Under the pieces are notes generated by a model. That model did no database searches, was not told the origin of the DNA, and saw only the letters and a list, made by a program, of their open reading frames with translations. The position numbers and the translations under genes were made by a program. A stretch of 64,000 nt of DNA from Taeniopygia guttata (Eukaryota; Chordata; Aves; Passeriformes; Estrildidae), in the NCBI RefSeq assembly GCF_048771995.1, contig NC_133050.1:3794501-3858500 (forward strand). Reading direction: 5' to 3'. Within the stretch, counting starts at the first letter, position 1; each line of letters opens with the position of its first letter. Shown here piece by piece: positions 21,692-34,124 of the stretch.

Positions 21692-22835
21692 GGGAAGGAG
21701 AAGGAGTCCTTGGAGAAGCTGTACCAGGTGGGGCTGCTGCTGCTGCTAGAGACAGCAACGACAACATCAAGGATGACACCTCTTCCTCAACCTGGCCACT
21801 GGCAGCTGAAGATGATGGACTTCTGGCACCGTCTTCAAAGCCAGGCTCCACAGCGAATTCGCAGATGAGTCCACAGCTGGGGAAATGCTCCCAGATTTGG
21901 GCATTGCTCAGACTGGCTGGGAACAAAAGTTTCTCCCGTTGCTGGGGCAGATGCAACTTCAGTCGGCTGCCCAGCTGCTTTTTGTCAGGGCTGGGGGCGT
22001 GGGCTGGGGTGGATACAAGATGGGAGTGGGCTCCTGGCCCTGCCAACAGCCCCCAGCACCCAGCATGGCCTGGGCTGGGGCTGGGGCTGGGGCTGGGGCA
22101 GCCAGCCCGGCACAGAGAAACCCCCATGGCGGGAGCAGAGGTGGGACTCCAGAACCTGTGCAGGGGCTGCTTTGCTTTGCAGGCAAGGAAGGGCTTGGGC
22201 TGCTCCACTGCCCTTGTTTGCTTTGGGATCACCGTTATTTTGGGGGGCAGTGCAGGAGGGAAGAGAGAAAGTGTGGCCTTCTCTCCCTCATGGGTGGGAT
22301 TTTCCCTAGCATGTAGGGGTTGGGCCTTCCTCAGACCTCTGACAGAGATAAGAGTTTTTTTCTTGTTTCCCCTTGTCTCTAATCTCTTTTCAACAGTTTG
22401 TTGTTTGTTTTTCTAGAGGAAGCGTTCTATGTAAGGTCCAGTCGGGATTGGGAAGTGCCTGGGAGCAGCTGCAGCGTGGATGGGCCGTGCCCTTGGAGAA
22501 GGCTGAGGACATCGTTTGGGACCAGCTTTTCTCCCAGCGGAGGATGGCGTGAGGTGAGTCCCCGTCTGCTTGGCATGGTGGGATCAGAGCTTTTGGGAGA
22601 CAGCAACAAGCACAAGGAGGCTCCTGCTCTGGGCAGCTGCTGAGGGGCTGGATGTGCTGTGGCTGGCTGCAGGCTGGGAATGTCCTGCCCTCCTGCTCTG
22701 CTCCCAAAGGCAGCAGTGATGGGCAGCTCTGGGCACAGCTCTGGGCACGGCCAGCATGGCCTGGGCTCTGTGGGCAGCTGGGACAAGGGGACAGCAGCCT
22801 TCAGCTGACGGGCGCTTTCTGGTTTCTCTCCTTGC
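21692..22835 (+). pseudogene. Decayed tandem copy of a PIM-like kinase gene
   Basis: Collinear but broken match to the PIM-like gene just upstream. At 21692, after a CCCCAG acceptor, the sequence reads GKEKESLEKLYQVGLLL, close to the start of PIM1 exon 2. At about 21780-21860 LATGQLKMMDF matches the end of the third exon ([11 protein letters not shown]), with a deletion right after DF. The part 22050-22330 matches intron 3 (GAAGGGCTTGGGCTGCTCCA is shared with ~20535). At 22440-22555 AEDIVWDQ matches the end of exon 4, and 22640-22835 matches intron 4. The glycine loop, catalytic loop and last exon are missing, and several stops interrupt it. It cannot encode a kinase. Confidence 0.7.
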
Positions 22836-24055
22836 AGCCGGGCTCTGCGGGTGCTGAGGCTGCTCTGGGCTCTGCCAGGGCTCTGCTGGGCTCTGCCCCG
22901 GGCACAGCTGGGCTGGCTCTGCCCTCACATTTCTCTGACAGCTTTGCATCAGACGAGCCCGTTGGAGCACAGTGCCTGAGCTTTCTGCTTTGGCAGGTGA
23001 GTGAGACTCCCCTGCAGGCCAGGAGATTGCAGCTGGGGACACACATCCAATTGGCAAGGACCCAAACTCCCCATAGTCCCAGCTGAACCCCTGGATCTCC
23101 GCAGGAACGCCTGGATCTCCACTATTCATTCTTCATTTCTTTTTGGCTGGAATTGTGCAGTTGCACTTTCTTCCTCCTCTAGAAGTGCCACGAGTGGGCC
23201 AAAGCTGGCAAGTGAGCCGTGTTCCTGAGGCAGTGCAGTCTGGAGCTGATGGATGGAGAATTGCCCTTCCCACTTCCAAACCAGAGCAAAAAGCCGTAAG
23301 TGGGATTTTTCATCCGTAAGAAACCCCTGACAATTTCAGAGGGAATGTGCAGCTCATTCCCAGAGTGAGAAGGAAGGTCATCTTCTAAAGGATTTGGGGT
23401 TTGACAGAGTTGAGATTCCCAGTCCTGCCTGGAGCTGGAAGGGCCCCAATCAATTTCCTATTGCTTCAACCACAATTTAAAAAAAAGAATGTTGGAAACA
23501 AACCCCAAAAACTGTAAAAAAGGCTGTTGAGGTCAGTAAGATGGATCCATGCCATCAGCACATTTACAATGTAAATAAGTGAGTTCTCTTTTTAAAAAGA
23601 TCATTTACCTCTTAATGCAAAGTTACAGAAGTCGTTTCACTAACACTTGGATTTTATTTGTATCTTTTACAATTCATCTAATTGTATTTTTTTTCTTTTT
23701 CCTTTTTTTTTCTTTAAGCAGAGGTCCTGGCCCTCTTCCAGCCAAAAGGGAAAGGGCCCCACCAAGCCTTGTTACCCACAGACAACATGGTAAAGCTGAA
23801 CACTAAAGGACCTTGGGGGCATTATTCTGGAATTAAAAAGTTGCCAGCTCCATGGACAACAGAATTATTGTTCCTAACCTGAATGACATTGAGCAAAAAG
23901 AATGAAGAACGGTGTCACTAAAGTACTACTGACGTTTGCCAAAACACCTCCAGAGTTTCACCAAGGGATCAGTCATCAAAATGTTTTGAAAATTTAAAGA
24001 CCAAGGTAGCCAAAGCACACAGTGTCACTAATTGCTGGGTATGTTCTCAGCTGAA
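22836..24055. other. No gene recognised
   Basis: A GC-rich block (22836-23010) is followed by A/T-rich sequence with poly-T at 23686-23715. No exon can be named. Donor- and acceptor-like sites near 22996 and 23105 are not enough to build a model. Confidence 0.35.
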
Positions 24056-24056
24056 G

Positions 24057-24800
24057 TTGGGAGGAATGGGGTTCCCTTGGAGGGCCCACCCTGTGGGGTG
24101 GCCAGAACTCTGTCAATGGGCTCTGCCTCGTAACGGAGTCAATGAAGGGACAGTTAGAGAAACCTGTGCTGTGGGACACGGGAATACAACGATCAGTGTG
24201 ACAGTATTCACTCAGATTTCCGCTCAGGAGAAACCAAACCCTGTTACAGTTATAGAGGCTACAGTGTCAGAAGATTTCTGTGCTTTACCATCACTCCCAA
24301 TGTCAGTAGAACTTGGGGTGCTGCAGCTGGTCAGTGTCAGTGTCACACCGCTCCCAGCTGCAGGGCCCCCATTTAGGGTCCTTCAGCAACAACCACACGG
24401 AAGACTTAGGGCCCAGAGAAACTTTTTCCACCCAAAGAGTGCCTTGGGTTTCCGAAAGCAAAGGATTCTGGTTCACCCTGTGCCCCATGTGCGCTGCCCC
24501 ATCCCGTGGAGTTGACATGAATGAGCTGAATGGATTATTAGAAGAGGTAGTAAATGATACTCTTAAAATGTCCAATAGCACAATCTATGAGCTCCAACAA
24601 ACACAAATGGGGACTCCAGAGAACCGCATGGCCTTGGATTATCTGCTTGCTGGCCAAGGAGGAACCTGGGCTATCAGGGGACGGGGATGTTGCACTGCTA
24701 GCAGTGATGGGTTTGAAGGCCAACAGTCAGGAATCACCTTGACAGAAAGAGCAGTAAAAGAGTGGCAGAAAGAAGAAAATTCTTCTTGGTGGGATTAGCT
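24057..24800 (+). pseudogene. Endogenous retrovirus env remnant
   Basis: The frame 24313-24798 ends in a segment resembling a retroviral transmembrane envelope subunit. Around 24610-24700 it has NRMALDYLLAGQGG followed by a CC-type motif (GRGCCT). This is the heptad/disulfide region next to the so-called immunosuppressive stretch. The first cysteine of the usual CX6CC is replaced (TWAIRGRGCC). Upstream (24180-24520) the likely surface-subunit part is frameshifted between at least two frames. No start, signal peptide, fusion peptide or membrane anchor is visible. It is a non-functional relic. Confidence 0.55.
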
Positions 24801-27159
24801 TTGTGGCTGCCAAATTAGAGGCTACTGTGAAATGCATTCGTGGCAGGGCCTGTCATCATTGCAGTGTGTGCACTTGGTGAGTTGCTGTGACACTTTGTGC
24901 TGGGAAGTGGAGTATTGAGAGCTTTCTTAAAAGAGACAGTCTCAAGAAAAGAGGCATTTGATAAATAACAGAGAATAGCAACTATTTAGGCATGTTTTAA
25001 AAGGAACGTGAATAGCTCTGAGTAATGAAGTTAAACTGCACTTAATTGTAGAACAAGAGGAGATGCCTTTATGCCTAATACCTAAATCTAAGCTGTGTTA
25101 CTGAAAGAATTATTACAAAGGTTGTAGTTGATTGTAGGTCTCAGGACCGATCAAAGTACCAAGGCCTGAACAGGTTGTGATCAAGGCCTGAACAGGCCCT
25201 GAGGCAAAGCTCACCACTAGATGAACCTTCCAAGCAAATGTTGTATTTGTATCCACTCATTAAGGAAGCATGATTAACAACAGGATCAATGCATGTGTTC
25301 CTTGATAAAACATGGATTTATCTTTCTGTATTTAGAAACAGACAAGGCCCCATCTGGCCTTGTTTGGGGGTGAAGGATCAAAGTCAACTCCCTTGGTTCC
25401 TCCTTCAGCCCTGGCCAGGCTTTGGGAGAAAGCAGTCAGGAGAATGAAAGCAGATGTTCTCGCAGTGGCAGTGATGCCAGCTTGTTTGTTTAACAGTGTA
25501 AAAGCTGGGTCCTCTCACAGCTTTGGAGCCTCATTGCCTGCAGAGGTGGAGGCACCTGCAGGAATTCCCAGTGTCTGGGAGTGGCTCTCCAGTCCTTGGC
25601 TTCCCCCAACTGATGTGTGGCTGTGGATGATGGTAAAGCCTGAGGCTAACTGGTGATGGATCTTTCCTTAATCACTCCAGGCAATCTCTGGTAGCAATGA
25701 CTGGATGCATTGCTGAGCTTCTTTTGTAATGCTTTGCTAATGATGATGTGCTTTGCTGAGCTTATCCTTTTGTAATTCTTTGCAGCTGTGCATGATATAA
25801 ATGACACAATTCCTTCAGTTGGTGTCTGTGTCTTTGGTGCTGACCCTGCCCACTGGTGAAACAGGGCCCCCTCCAGCCTAGAGTGTTACCTGGAAAGACA
25901 AAACCCATCACTCCAAATGTCCCCCCTTCCTCCTTGTTCCCCCCACTTTATACCCTGAGCGTGATGCCTGCCCTATGGTCTGGGGTATCCCCGGGGTCAG
26001 TGGGGATCACCTGTCCTGGCTGTGTCCCCTCCCAAGCTCCCCCGCAGCCCCAGCCCCTCTCCAGCGTGGCCAGAGGAGGGGCAGGCCAGGCTTTGGCTCA
26101 GTGGGAGCTCAGCAAGAACAAAAGCATCTCTGTGTGCCCAGCCCTGTGCTCAGCACCCGGCCCAGCAGCAGCGTCTCAGTGCCAGGGTCTGTGCCATCAG
26201 TCCCTGCCAGGGGTTTCCATGGCACCTGCCAGGCCAGGTGACCCAGGTGTGGTGTCCCAGTGAGGGCTGCCATGCAAACAGTGCCCAGCACTGCCCCTTT
26301 CTGTCTGCCTGACCTGGCCTTGGCCCTGGCCCTGCTGTTTGCTGCAGGTTCCGCGGCGCCTGACCGGCCCGCGCGGCACAGGGCAGGCGGCCACGGCACA
26401 GACCCACAGCAAGGGCTCCCCTCTGGCTCTGGGCAGTGACACCAGCCCTGAGCAATGGGCTGGCGCACTGGGGTCAGTGCGGTGTCCATGGCAGCAGTCC
26501 CTTGCAATGCCCAGTGCAGGTTGGGATGATGATCCACCCTCACAGCCGGCCCAGGGCAGGTGTGCGGTGCCCTTCCCCACAGCCTGTCTGCACAGAAGCA
26601 CTTCCAGGGCTCTCTGCATTTCCCTTCCTTCACTCTTGAGTCACTCACACACCTCCCAACGACCCACTGGGAGCTTTGAGCTGCAAGGAGTGCAAAGCTG
26701 GTCTGTCCTTCAGAAGTGGCTCATTCTGCCCTGAGCCAACTCTGCATTTGTGTTCATTGCAGATCTTCCTGTGTGTCTACATCATTCCTTGCAGGGCTCT
26801 GCCTTGGGGAAGGGGAACCTCCTTGGAGGTACCTAGGGCTTGGCACACACTTGAGGAGTGTGTCTGTTTTAAATGGGGAAGCTTAAGAGTTTTAGATTGC
26901 TTCAAAAAATAAAAGAAGAAAACCCCTCTTTGCCTTAGCGCAGCCAGTTCTCCAAGCACAGCAGGTCCCAGGTGACTGAGCAGAGACAGGACGGGCTTGG
27001 GCTATGTGGGGCAAGGTTGTCCACACTGCCTCAGACCTCCAGGCACAGCTTCTCTGACTAGGCCAGACATCCTCAGGAGAGTCCCTGGGCCAATATCAGT
27101 CGCTGAATGCTGCAGTCACCTCTGCTCTAAATAGAACAGTCATAAAATATACTCTTCAA
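24801..27159. other. Probable ERV 3' flank, then GC-rich non-coding
   Basis: 24801-25860 follows the env remnant in the order expected for a 3' end and LTR, but I could not fix LTR borders. 25861-27159 is GC-rich and carries overlapping open frames on both strands, none recognisable. Confidence 0.3.
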
Positions 27160-27740
27160 AGGGGAACGTGGATTTATTGGAAGCTCTTGCAAATAGTTTT
27201 CCATCAGTATTGTAGGAAACCTCCTGACAAAGAATCTCCAGGGACTAATTCCAGCAGATAATTGGAGGCCATGATTGCACAAACCTCTCAGGACCCCAAG
27301 CAAAAGCCCAAGTCCTTTGAAGAACCTGCCGTCCCTGGGAGCATGAAGGAGGGCCCAGGGCCATTCCTGACCAAGGCTCCCCAGGGCCTCTTCCCAGCAG
27401 CTCCCTGAGGCCAGGAGTGCAGGGAGGCAGAGGCTCTGTGTAGGCAGCTCAGCTGCTGAGCAGAGCCTGGGCTGGCTGGAGGCAGCAGAAAGGCCAAGGC
27501 CTGAGCCCCAGCCCCAGGGAAGGCAGATCCTGTCCCTCCCCGCCTGCTCAGGGCTCTGCCGGGAGCACTGGCATAGGGAGGGATGCTGAGGGCAGGACAA
27601 GGGATGGCAGTGCCCAGCCTGGCTGGGGCTGTGCCAGGAGGCCCCAGTGCCTCAGGACAAGGTGTCTCCTCCTCACAGCCCTTGGTGGCAAGACGCTGCT
27701 GTGCCCCAGGGCACCAAGGCTTGGCTTCTCCTGGCCACTG
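27160..27740 (-). repeat. Dispersed repeat, inverted copy of 11270-11660
   Basis: The reverse complement matches 11270-11660 in the same order: CTTCATGCTCCCAG, GAGAGGTTTGTGCAATCATG, CAGGCTGGGCACTGCCATC-type sequence and CCCTGGGGCACAGCAG. This copy is longer, with about 150 extra bases in the middle (27410-27560). Confidence 0.65.
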
Positions 27741-27981
27741 CCAGCCTTGCCAGGGCCCTTGGCCATGTCCAGCACAGCTTGTCCTGCGCTGTCCCACAGC
27801 TGCTGCTGTGTCCCTGCAGGCTGCACACTCCCATCTCGCTGCCCCCCGGGCCCTGCCCTGCCATTGCCAGCTCTGCCCTGCCCCTGCCATGCCCAGGGCT
27901 TGTCTGAGTTGTCGAGAAATCACAGTTTCCCTTTTTCTGCCAACCAAGGCTGTTGGTGTTTCTGTGTTGGTATTAATGAGA

Positions 27982-28072
27982 AGGGTAAGGGTTAGGGTAG
28001 AGTGTGGGTTTAGGGTTAGGTTAGGGTGTGGGTTTAGGCTTAGGGTTAGGTTAGAGTGTGGGTTTGTGGTTT
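27982..28072 (+). repeat. Interstitial telomere-like repeat
   Basis: About 90 bp built from TTAGGG, TTAGG and TGTGGGTTTAGGG words, with a higher-order period near 28 bp (GTGTGGGTTTAGG recurring). Roughly five exact TTAGGG hexamers are present. The array is degenerate and not continuous telomere sequence. Confidence 0.85.
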
Positions 28073-28960
28073 AATGGAGAGCAAAGTGGTGTCTGAATTC
28101 AATTGATTTTAAGTTTTTCTTTCATGGTATTTTGTCTGTGAAAAGTCTGAAAATCAAGGACATCTTTTTGGAATCTACTATCTTTTCCCTTGATCATAGC
28201 CAAGTGACCCTTCAGAACTAAGCGAAAGCATGAACTCTTTTGGCCATTTTTTAGAGGGAGGAAAAACCAAGCCCAAACCTGTTTTCTGAATCCTCTGGAA
28301 AATCTGACTTATCCAAGAAAACATGATTAGGAATGTATTGATTTTCTGTTCTGTCATTCATTCAGACACCTGTGAAGTCAGATCAGTACTGCTCTCTTTA
28401 ATGACTTATGACACAGCTGATTGCCATTCAATCTCTTGAAATCATGGCCTCAGCTTTCAATGATATTTTGAATATGAGACTTTCCATTTCAGGGAGGAAC
28501 AGAGTGCATTTGCACAGTTCCATTATGGGTGGTTTTTTTTCAACACACAGATTCTCTCATTTCCCATTCTTTAGCCTTAACCATTAAAGTAAACCATCTG
28601 CTTTGGAAATGCAACTCCAGTGTAACCCTTTCTACTATTTTGCTTAACTTATTTTTAGAGGCTGAAAATATTCAGTTGTAATTTGCTTTATAGAATTCTT
28701 TGTCACTGTGGGAGCAGAAAAAGATCACAGGAATTTCTCCCATCATCGATTTTACATTTTTTTTAAATGTTATTATAAAGACTATTTATCAATATTTAAT
28801 TTTTGCTTTCTGTGTAACTTTATTAAATCTGTACTTTAAAACGGGCATTACCTAGCAGGCTTTCAGTTCAATGACAGCAGCTGCTTTTCAGTAGGCTAAT
28901 TTTCCTGTAGGACTAAACAAGGAAAGTAACTTAGGAAATTGATTTTTCTACATTGTTGCA
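28073..28960. other. No gene recognised
   Basis: A/T-rich, no long open frame, no repeat pattern recognised. Confidence 0.4.
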
Positions 28961-29199
28961 GTGTAGGAATGGTATTCCCCAGTTTTGTGCTCACACTGAT
29001 ACAGCTCAGACCAGGTGTCACTCACTGACTTCCCCACCACTTTTCCTGTGGCAGGAGGAGAGAAGAGCACAAAGAGGTTGAGGTAAGAACAATTTACTAG
29101 AAACAGCAGTGAAAAAATCCCACAAACGGTAATAACAACACTAAAAGGAGAGTGTACAAGAGGTGAACGAATCACACGTGATTGTTCACCATACAGAAC

Positions 29200-29732
29200 T
29201 TGGCACACCCCACTGCGGCTTCCGGGGGTCACTTGCGGCTGTCCCCAATCCCTCCCCGGCCCCCCCCGGGACCCCTCTGGCTCGCTGTCCCCTCAGGGGA
29301 CCGGGGTTTGCCACTGTCCCGCTGCACTGGGCTCACCAGGCAGCGGCTGGGTTTGCACGGGCCAAGCGGCGGTGCGCCTCGGTCGCCGCAAGGATTCGGG
29401 ATAAAGAGATGAAGAGAGGTCAGTTGTGTGCAGTCCAGAGAGATTGTATTGCCTGAACGGTTGCAGGGACAAAAGACCCTGGGCTACTGCCCAGATACAG
29501 TTTTATACAGCAAAATTAAGAGATAAGGTCTAACCAATAGAGACAGTGTCCAGCATGGGCTCATCAGAACCACCCCAGGGGTCAGGTCCAATGGGAACTG
29601 CTCAGGGGTGGGGAAAAAGGGGTTTACAGCAAAATGCTGAAGCAAAACTTTCCTGAAACAATGGGGCATACATAAATGTATCTTTTCCTCAGTTTCCCAT
29701 TCCCAAGGCCTTTCTAAAACCCTTTCTCCACA
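29200..29732 (-). mobile_element. Probable ERV LTR (minus orientation)
   Basis: Read on the minus strand it starts TGTGGAGAAAGGGTTTTAG (from 29732) and contains a TATA-like CTGTATAAAACTG near 29505. Its downstream GC-rich part (29200-29400) would be R/U5 or leader. Both the 3' border and a target duplication remain undetermined. Confidence 0.45.
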
Positions 29733-32390
29733 CTACCGCGCCAGCGCGATAGCAACACCCCACGATTTACGGCACACCGGTGGAGGAAGAACAAACCCTT
29801 TCCATTTCCCCCTGCCACGTGGCAGGTGATAGCCAGTTACCCCAAGGTCCTGGCTGTGCTCCTCCTGGCTGCTGCAAAAATTACCCCTGTCCTGGCCGGA
29901 TCTGCCCTGCGGGTCCTGGCTCTTCCTCTGGGTGAGAGCCCCCCATGGCATCTGCCTGGCAAAAGGGACTTCAGGACAACCTATTACTTATGGACATTCC
30001 CCGTTCTGCCCCTGTCCCAGCTCCCTTTTTGCCTCCAGAAAACTTTGAACAGAAGTAGCACTTAGGTACAGTTCTGCACATTCTGAACTGGCAGGAAGGT
30101 GACCCACATGTCACTATAGGCACACGTGCAGCAGGGACAAAGAAAGTTTTTGAGGGGCCTGGGTCTCAAGGTCTTTTGCTCCAGGAGTACCACCTGTTAC
30201 TTTCAGATTCTGCTCAGGGATAACCAGTGGCATTTTTTTTGTTCTACACAAGATATAACCATGTGTAGCACATCAGCTGTCACTTTTTTCACCATTTATT
30301 TTCAAGTATATTCCATCAATCAGGACCATGGTGGCTCCTGCTCTGAGGTGTATTGGCCATCCCTGTAGTACATTGGTTAGTTGTTTTTTGAGAAATAGGC
30401 TCAAAATACCGCAGGGTTACTTCCTTCATTCCCATTCTTTGAGCTAAAAATGGAGTTACTGTGCAAGGCAAGGGCACTCATGTATGAACAGTGCAAAGGG
30501 GTCAGTCAAATCTGGTAACTCCAGAGCAGGGGTTGTCATCAATAACCTTTAAAATATATAGAAAGGCTGCTGGACATTCTGGAGTCCAGTGTAGCACCTC
30601 AATGGATTCCTTTCATGATTCGTACACAGGCTTTTGCAATAGTTCATAACTGGGGATCCATCATCAACACCATCCAGTCATTCCCAAAAAGGGACACAGA
30701 TGTGGGCTCTGGTGTTTGACAAATTGCTTCCTCCCTTTCTTTCCCCAAACTGCACTGTCCTTGTGAGTGGGGCAGCCAGGAGATCAGACCTGGGTAGATA
30801 TAGACATAGTCTTGAAAACAAATAGAGGATGTCATTGAAAATGTGCTCTGGATGGTAATATTCAACACATTCTCAACTACATGCTCTTATTCTCTCTCCC
30901 TGTAATGACTGGACAACACTTATTTTTGGTGCCAGCTGTCTTAAATCAGGAATAATCTTGGGTAGGGGGAAAACGACAATAAAACCATCATAAACTGAGT
31001 ATAAAATGTTTATCTACATGTGTCAGTAACTTCAATGGCCAGCTGCAGTCAGCAAAATTATCAGCCTGTAATTGTGCTCAGGGCCAGCGTGGGCCTTTCC
31101 ATGTCAGCTCCTCCTGCACAGCACATGGGGGCCTGGGCATGCTGCTGGCTTGCTTCCTTTTAGGAGACTGGGATGAGGAAAGGTCAAGGGGTTTTGTCAA
31201 AGAGATGATATTTGAGTGACTGTGTATGTGCTGGAAGCCTCACAGACTGACTGGCCCATGACAGGATGGCCCAGTGCTGGGGGGCTGCACCTTGCTGACC
31301 TGGTTAGGGGTGTTAAGCTGCTCCTTTGCCTCAGAGAGAGCCAAATGCAGCACTTTTGTGCAGAAACACTTCATTAGCCCTGGTTTGCAAAGCTACTGCA
31401 GCAACTGGGGTGGCCAAAGCACCCCTTTCTGCACTTGGAAATGAGCTGAGTCAGTCATGGGATAAGGCAGGGCATTCCCCACGTGTGCCCATTGTGAACT
31501 CCCTGTGCCCCGACTGTGTCGCGTCCTGCTCCTCAGTGACATCCCACCCAGCCTGGAACATGGAACTCCCCGTTTCCAAGGACAGGTGGCCATTGTCACC
31601 AGCACAGAGCAGGACTGCTCAGACCCTTCGGCCGCTGCGTTGAGAGCGGAGGTGTCAGAGCGAGAGCGAGTGTTGTTCCAGTTTAGCTGGTTCTAGCACA
31701 CGTTGGTCAAGAGACTGATCCACACACTGAGTGGAGGTAATTATTTACAGTTCTGTGCAGAAATGGGGGGCTCAGGGACAAATTCACAAAGCCAGCGCCC
31801 CAAGAAGTAGAGTGTCTTAGTATTTCTACGTTTTAGCAAAGAAAGGAATTAGTGTTCATTGACTGCAAGTTCCCTAGTTCTCTTCATAATTATTATTCTG
31901 TCTGCTGTTGGGTAATGATCCTCTCACTTCTCATGTTCATTAGTCTGCATGCTCAGTCTCTCCCTTCTTTTATGTCAATGGCTTCTGGAGCGCATGGCCA
32001 TGGCCTGCCCCTGCTGGAATGACCTTTTACCTCACAGGAGGTGATTCAGCGCAGCTTCTGCATTGGCTTTATCAGTTTGTTCCTTTCCTTGGGGCTTCTG
32101 CCAAATGTCCTTGTGTCCCTAAATCTGCATTCTTTGTGCCCACCATCAGTGGTACATCCTTCTTCCCAAGCCTTGCTAACCTCCCCGGTGTCTGAGGTAG
32201 CTGAAGCCTGGCAAGTCCTGCACCCCAACAAGGCAATCCAGCCAAGAAGTAACCTGCCTTTCAAAGGCCTGGCCATCACTCGTTGGCTACTTCTTGTTTC
32301 ATGGGAATAACCTCCCTTCTTGTTGATGGGCCTTGAAAGCCATCAACAAGGACAAACTTTAAAGAACACATTTTCCTGACAAATATTTTG
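29733..32390. other. No gene recognised
   Basis: About 2.7 kb with only short open frames. No element, splice-consistent exon or tandem repeat identified. Confidence 0.35.
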
Positions 32391-32400
32391 CATTTTGCAG

Positions 32401-32586
32401 ACTCTTCAGCAGGACCAGTGTCTGTGTGGGAGCCAGAGCACCCGAGGCAGAGCAGGATGGCGGAGCTGTGGGCCTGGGCACGATCCAGAGCGTTCCACAG
32501 GGCCCCAGTCTGCACTGCGTCCCGCAGGGCCCCCAAGAGCCCTGCCGTGCCCGTCAGGGTGACCCACAGGTCCCAGGACCAAGAGG
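32401..32586 (+). other. Isolated exon-like open segment
   Basis: A 186-bp open stretch between a good acceptor (CATTTTGCAG, 32391-32400) and a good donor (GTGAGG at 32587). It encodes a basic, Arg/Ala/Pro-rich peptide (for example ELWAWARSRAFHRAPVC). The opposite strand is also open. No family recognised and no partner exon found within 1.4 kb. Confidence 0.25.
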
Positions 32587-34057
32587 TGAGGGGCAGGTGT
32601 CGGGCTCTGCGGGCTGCCAGCGGGTGGGGGCTTGGCCATGGTGTTGGTGTCAGGTGCTGCTGACCCCACGGGACCTGTTGGGCAGGGCTGGGGCCCCACT
32701 GGTGCTCCAAGGGCCCCTTTGAGGCAGCTGCCCGGGGGGAAGCCACTCACAGGGATGACACGGAAGAGGTGCCAGTGGAAGTGGGAAGTTCTCTGATGGA
32801 TGTGTTTCTCAGGGATTGCACTGAGGAGGTTCCAGTGAAAGTCAGATGTTCTCAGTGCTGGGACACTCAGTAAATTCATGCTCTGGGCATGGCTCTTGGT
32901 CAAAATGCATGGATTTCTCATTGTTCCATGTTTGTACTGCACTCACCGAACATGTCAGGATAAAGGAAACTCTCTAACAGTATTTTTTTAGTATTAGTAT
33001 TTAGTATTTATGCTCAGCTGTGATGATAGTGGAGAACTCCAGCCACATGCACACCGTTTTCAAAGCTTTTCCAAACAAAGAAATTTCAGCATTTTTAGCA
33101 AAAAAAAACCCAAACAAACAAAAAACAAACAAACAAACAAACAAAAAAACCCCAAAAAAAACCCCAAAAAAACCCCCAAAAAAACCCCCAAAAAACCAAT
33201 TAATCTTCATTGGTTCTAAATTACATAATTTCTTCAATTAAGTAATATTCTATCTTCTCTTTGGTATTGATGTCTCCCTTCTCATGGTAATTAATTCACA
33301 TCTTTCAGTCCATTTATCATAGCTTTTTAGATTTTTATCTCAGACAATTTTGCCTACAGAATGAAGCAGGTGGATGGCAGTAGTTGTTTTTGTTAAAAAA
33401 TGTACTTAGACTGATGAACATTTCAGTGATTTTTAACCTCCCGCAGAATGTGATGCATTCTGTATTAATTATGAGATCAGACAAGCAACCCAAATTTTGT
33501 TATATCTGATTAACCTAGGATAAACTGCTTCCATTTCACAGCTTCAAAGAATTGCATCTAGAGCTGAGGACAAGAGAAAGGGCTTTCATGCCTGTTGAGA
33601 GTCAAAATTCACCTTATGCAGATGAAATTCTTCTTGGAGCTGACTCCAAGATGTGCTTCCTTAGTACCAAATAAATCCCAGCATCAGGTCGTGTCCAAAA
33701 TTCTTATATTTTTGTGAACCACTCTCACCTGGATTGTTAGCTGGACACTGGCCAGTTCAGTTGTACTCAGGTACTTGATTTCAAGGGCAGCCTGTGCCTA
33801 TAAATTCCGGCAACTGGGAAAGGATGACTTGCTACTTGAACGCTTGGCTGCGTTAGAGGCCAAGTGAGGGTTGCTCTCTCAGGGCAGTTTTGTAGCCGGC
33901 TGCTTGCAGAGGGAGAACTGTGTCAAAGCAGCCCTTTCTAGTGATGTGACAGCAAACCTTTGCAAATACAGCTCTTGTTTAAAACAAAGGGCCTAGTTAA
34001 TCAGCAGTGATGGAGAGCAGGCTGAAGTTTTTACAGAAAATATCTTTTTCCTTTTAG
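32587..34057. other. No gene recognised; A/C-rich tract
   Basis: (AAAAC)n-like low-complexity tract at 33099-33198. Nothing else identifiable. Confidence 0.4.
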
Positions 34058-34124
34058 CCAAATGCCAGCAAGGCATCGCACAATGGAAGTGCGCAGAATG
34101 TCAACTTGTATAACCCAGCTGGAG
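34058..34124 (+). other. Possible upstream exon of the ELL-like gene
   Basis: 67-bp open segment after a CTTTTAG acceptor (to 34057) and before a GTATGA donor. Read from its first base it gives NASKASHNGSAQNVNLY and ends in phase 1, which is what the exon at 35652 requires. The peptide itself is not recognisably ELL. The support is splice grammar only. Confidence 0.25.
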
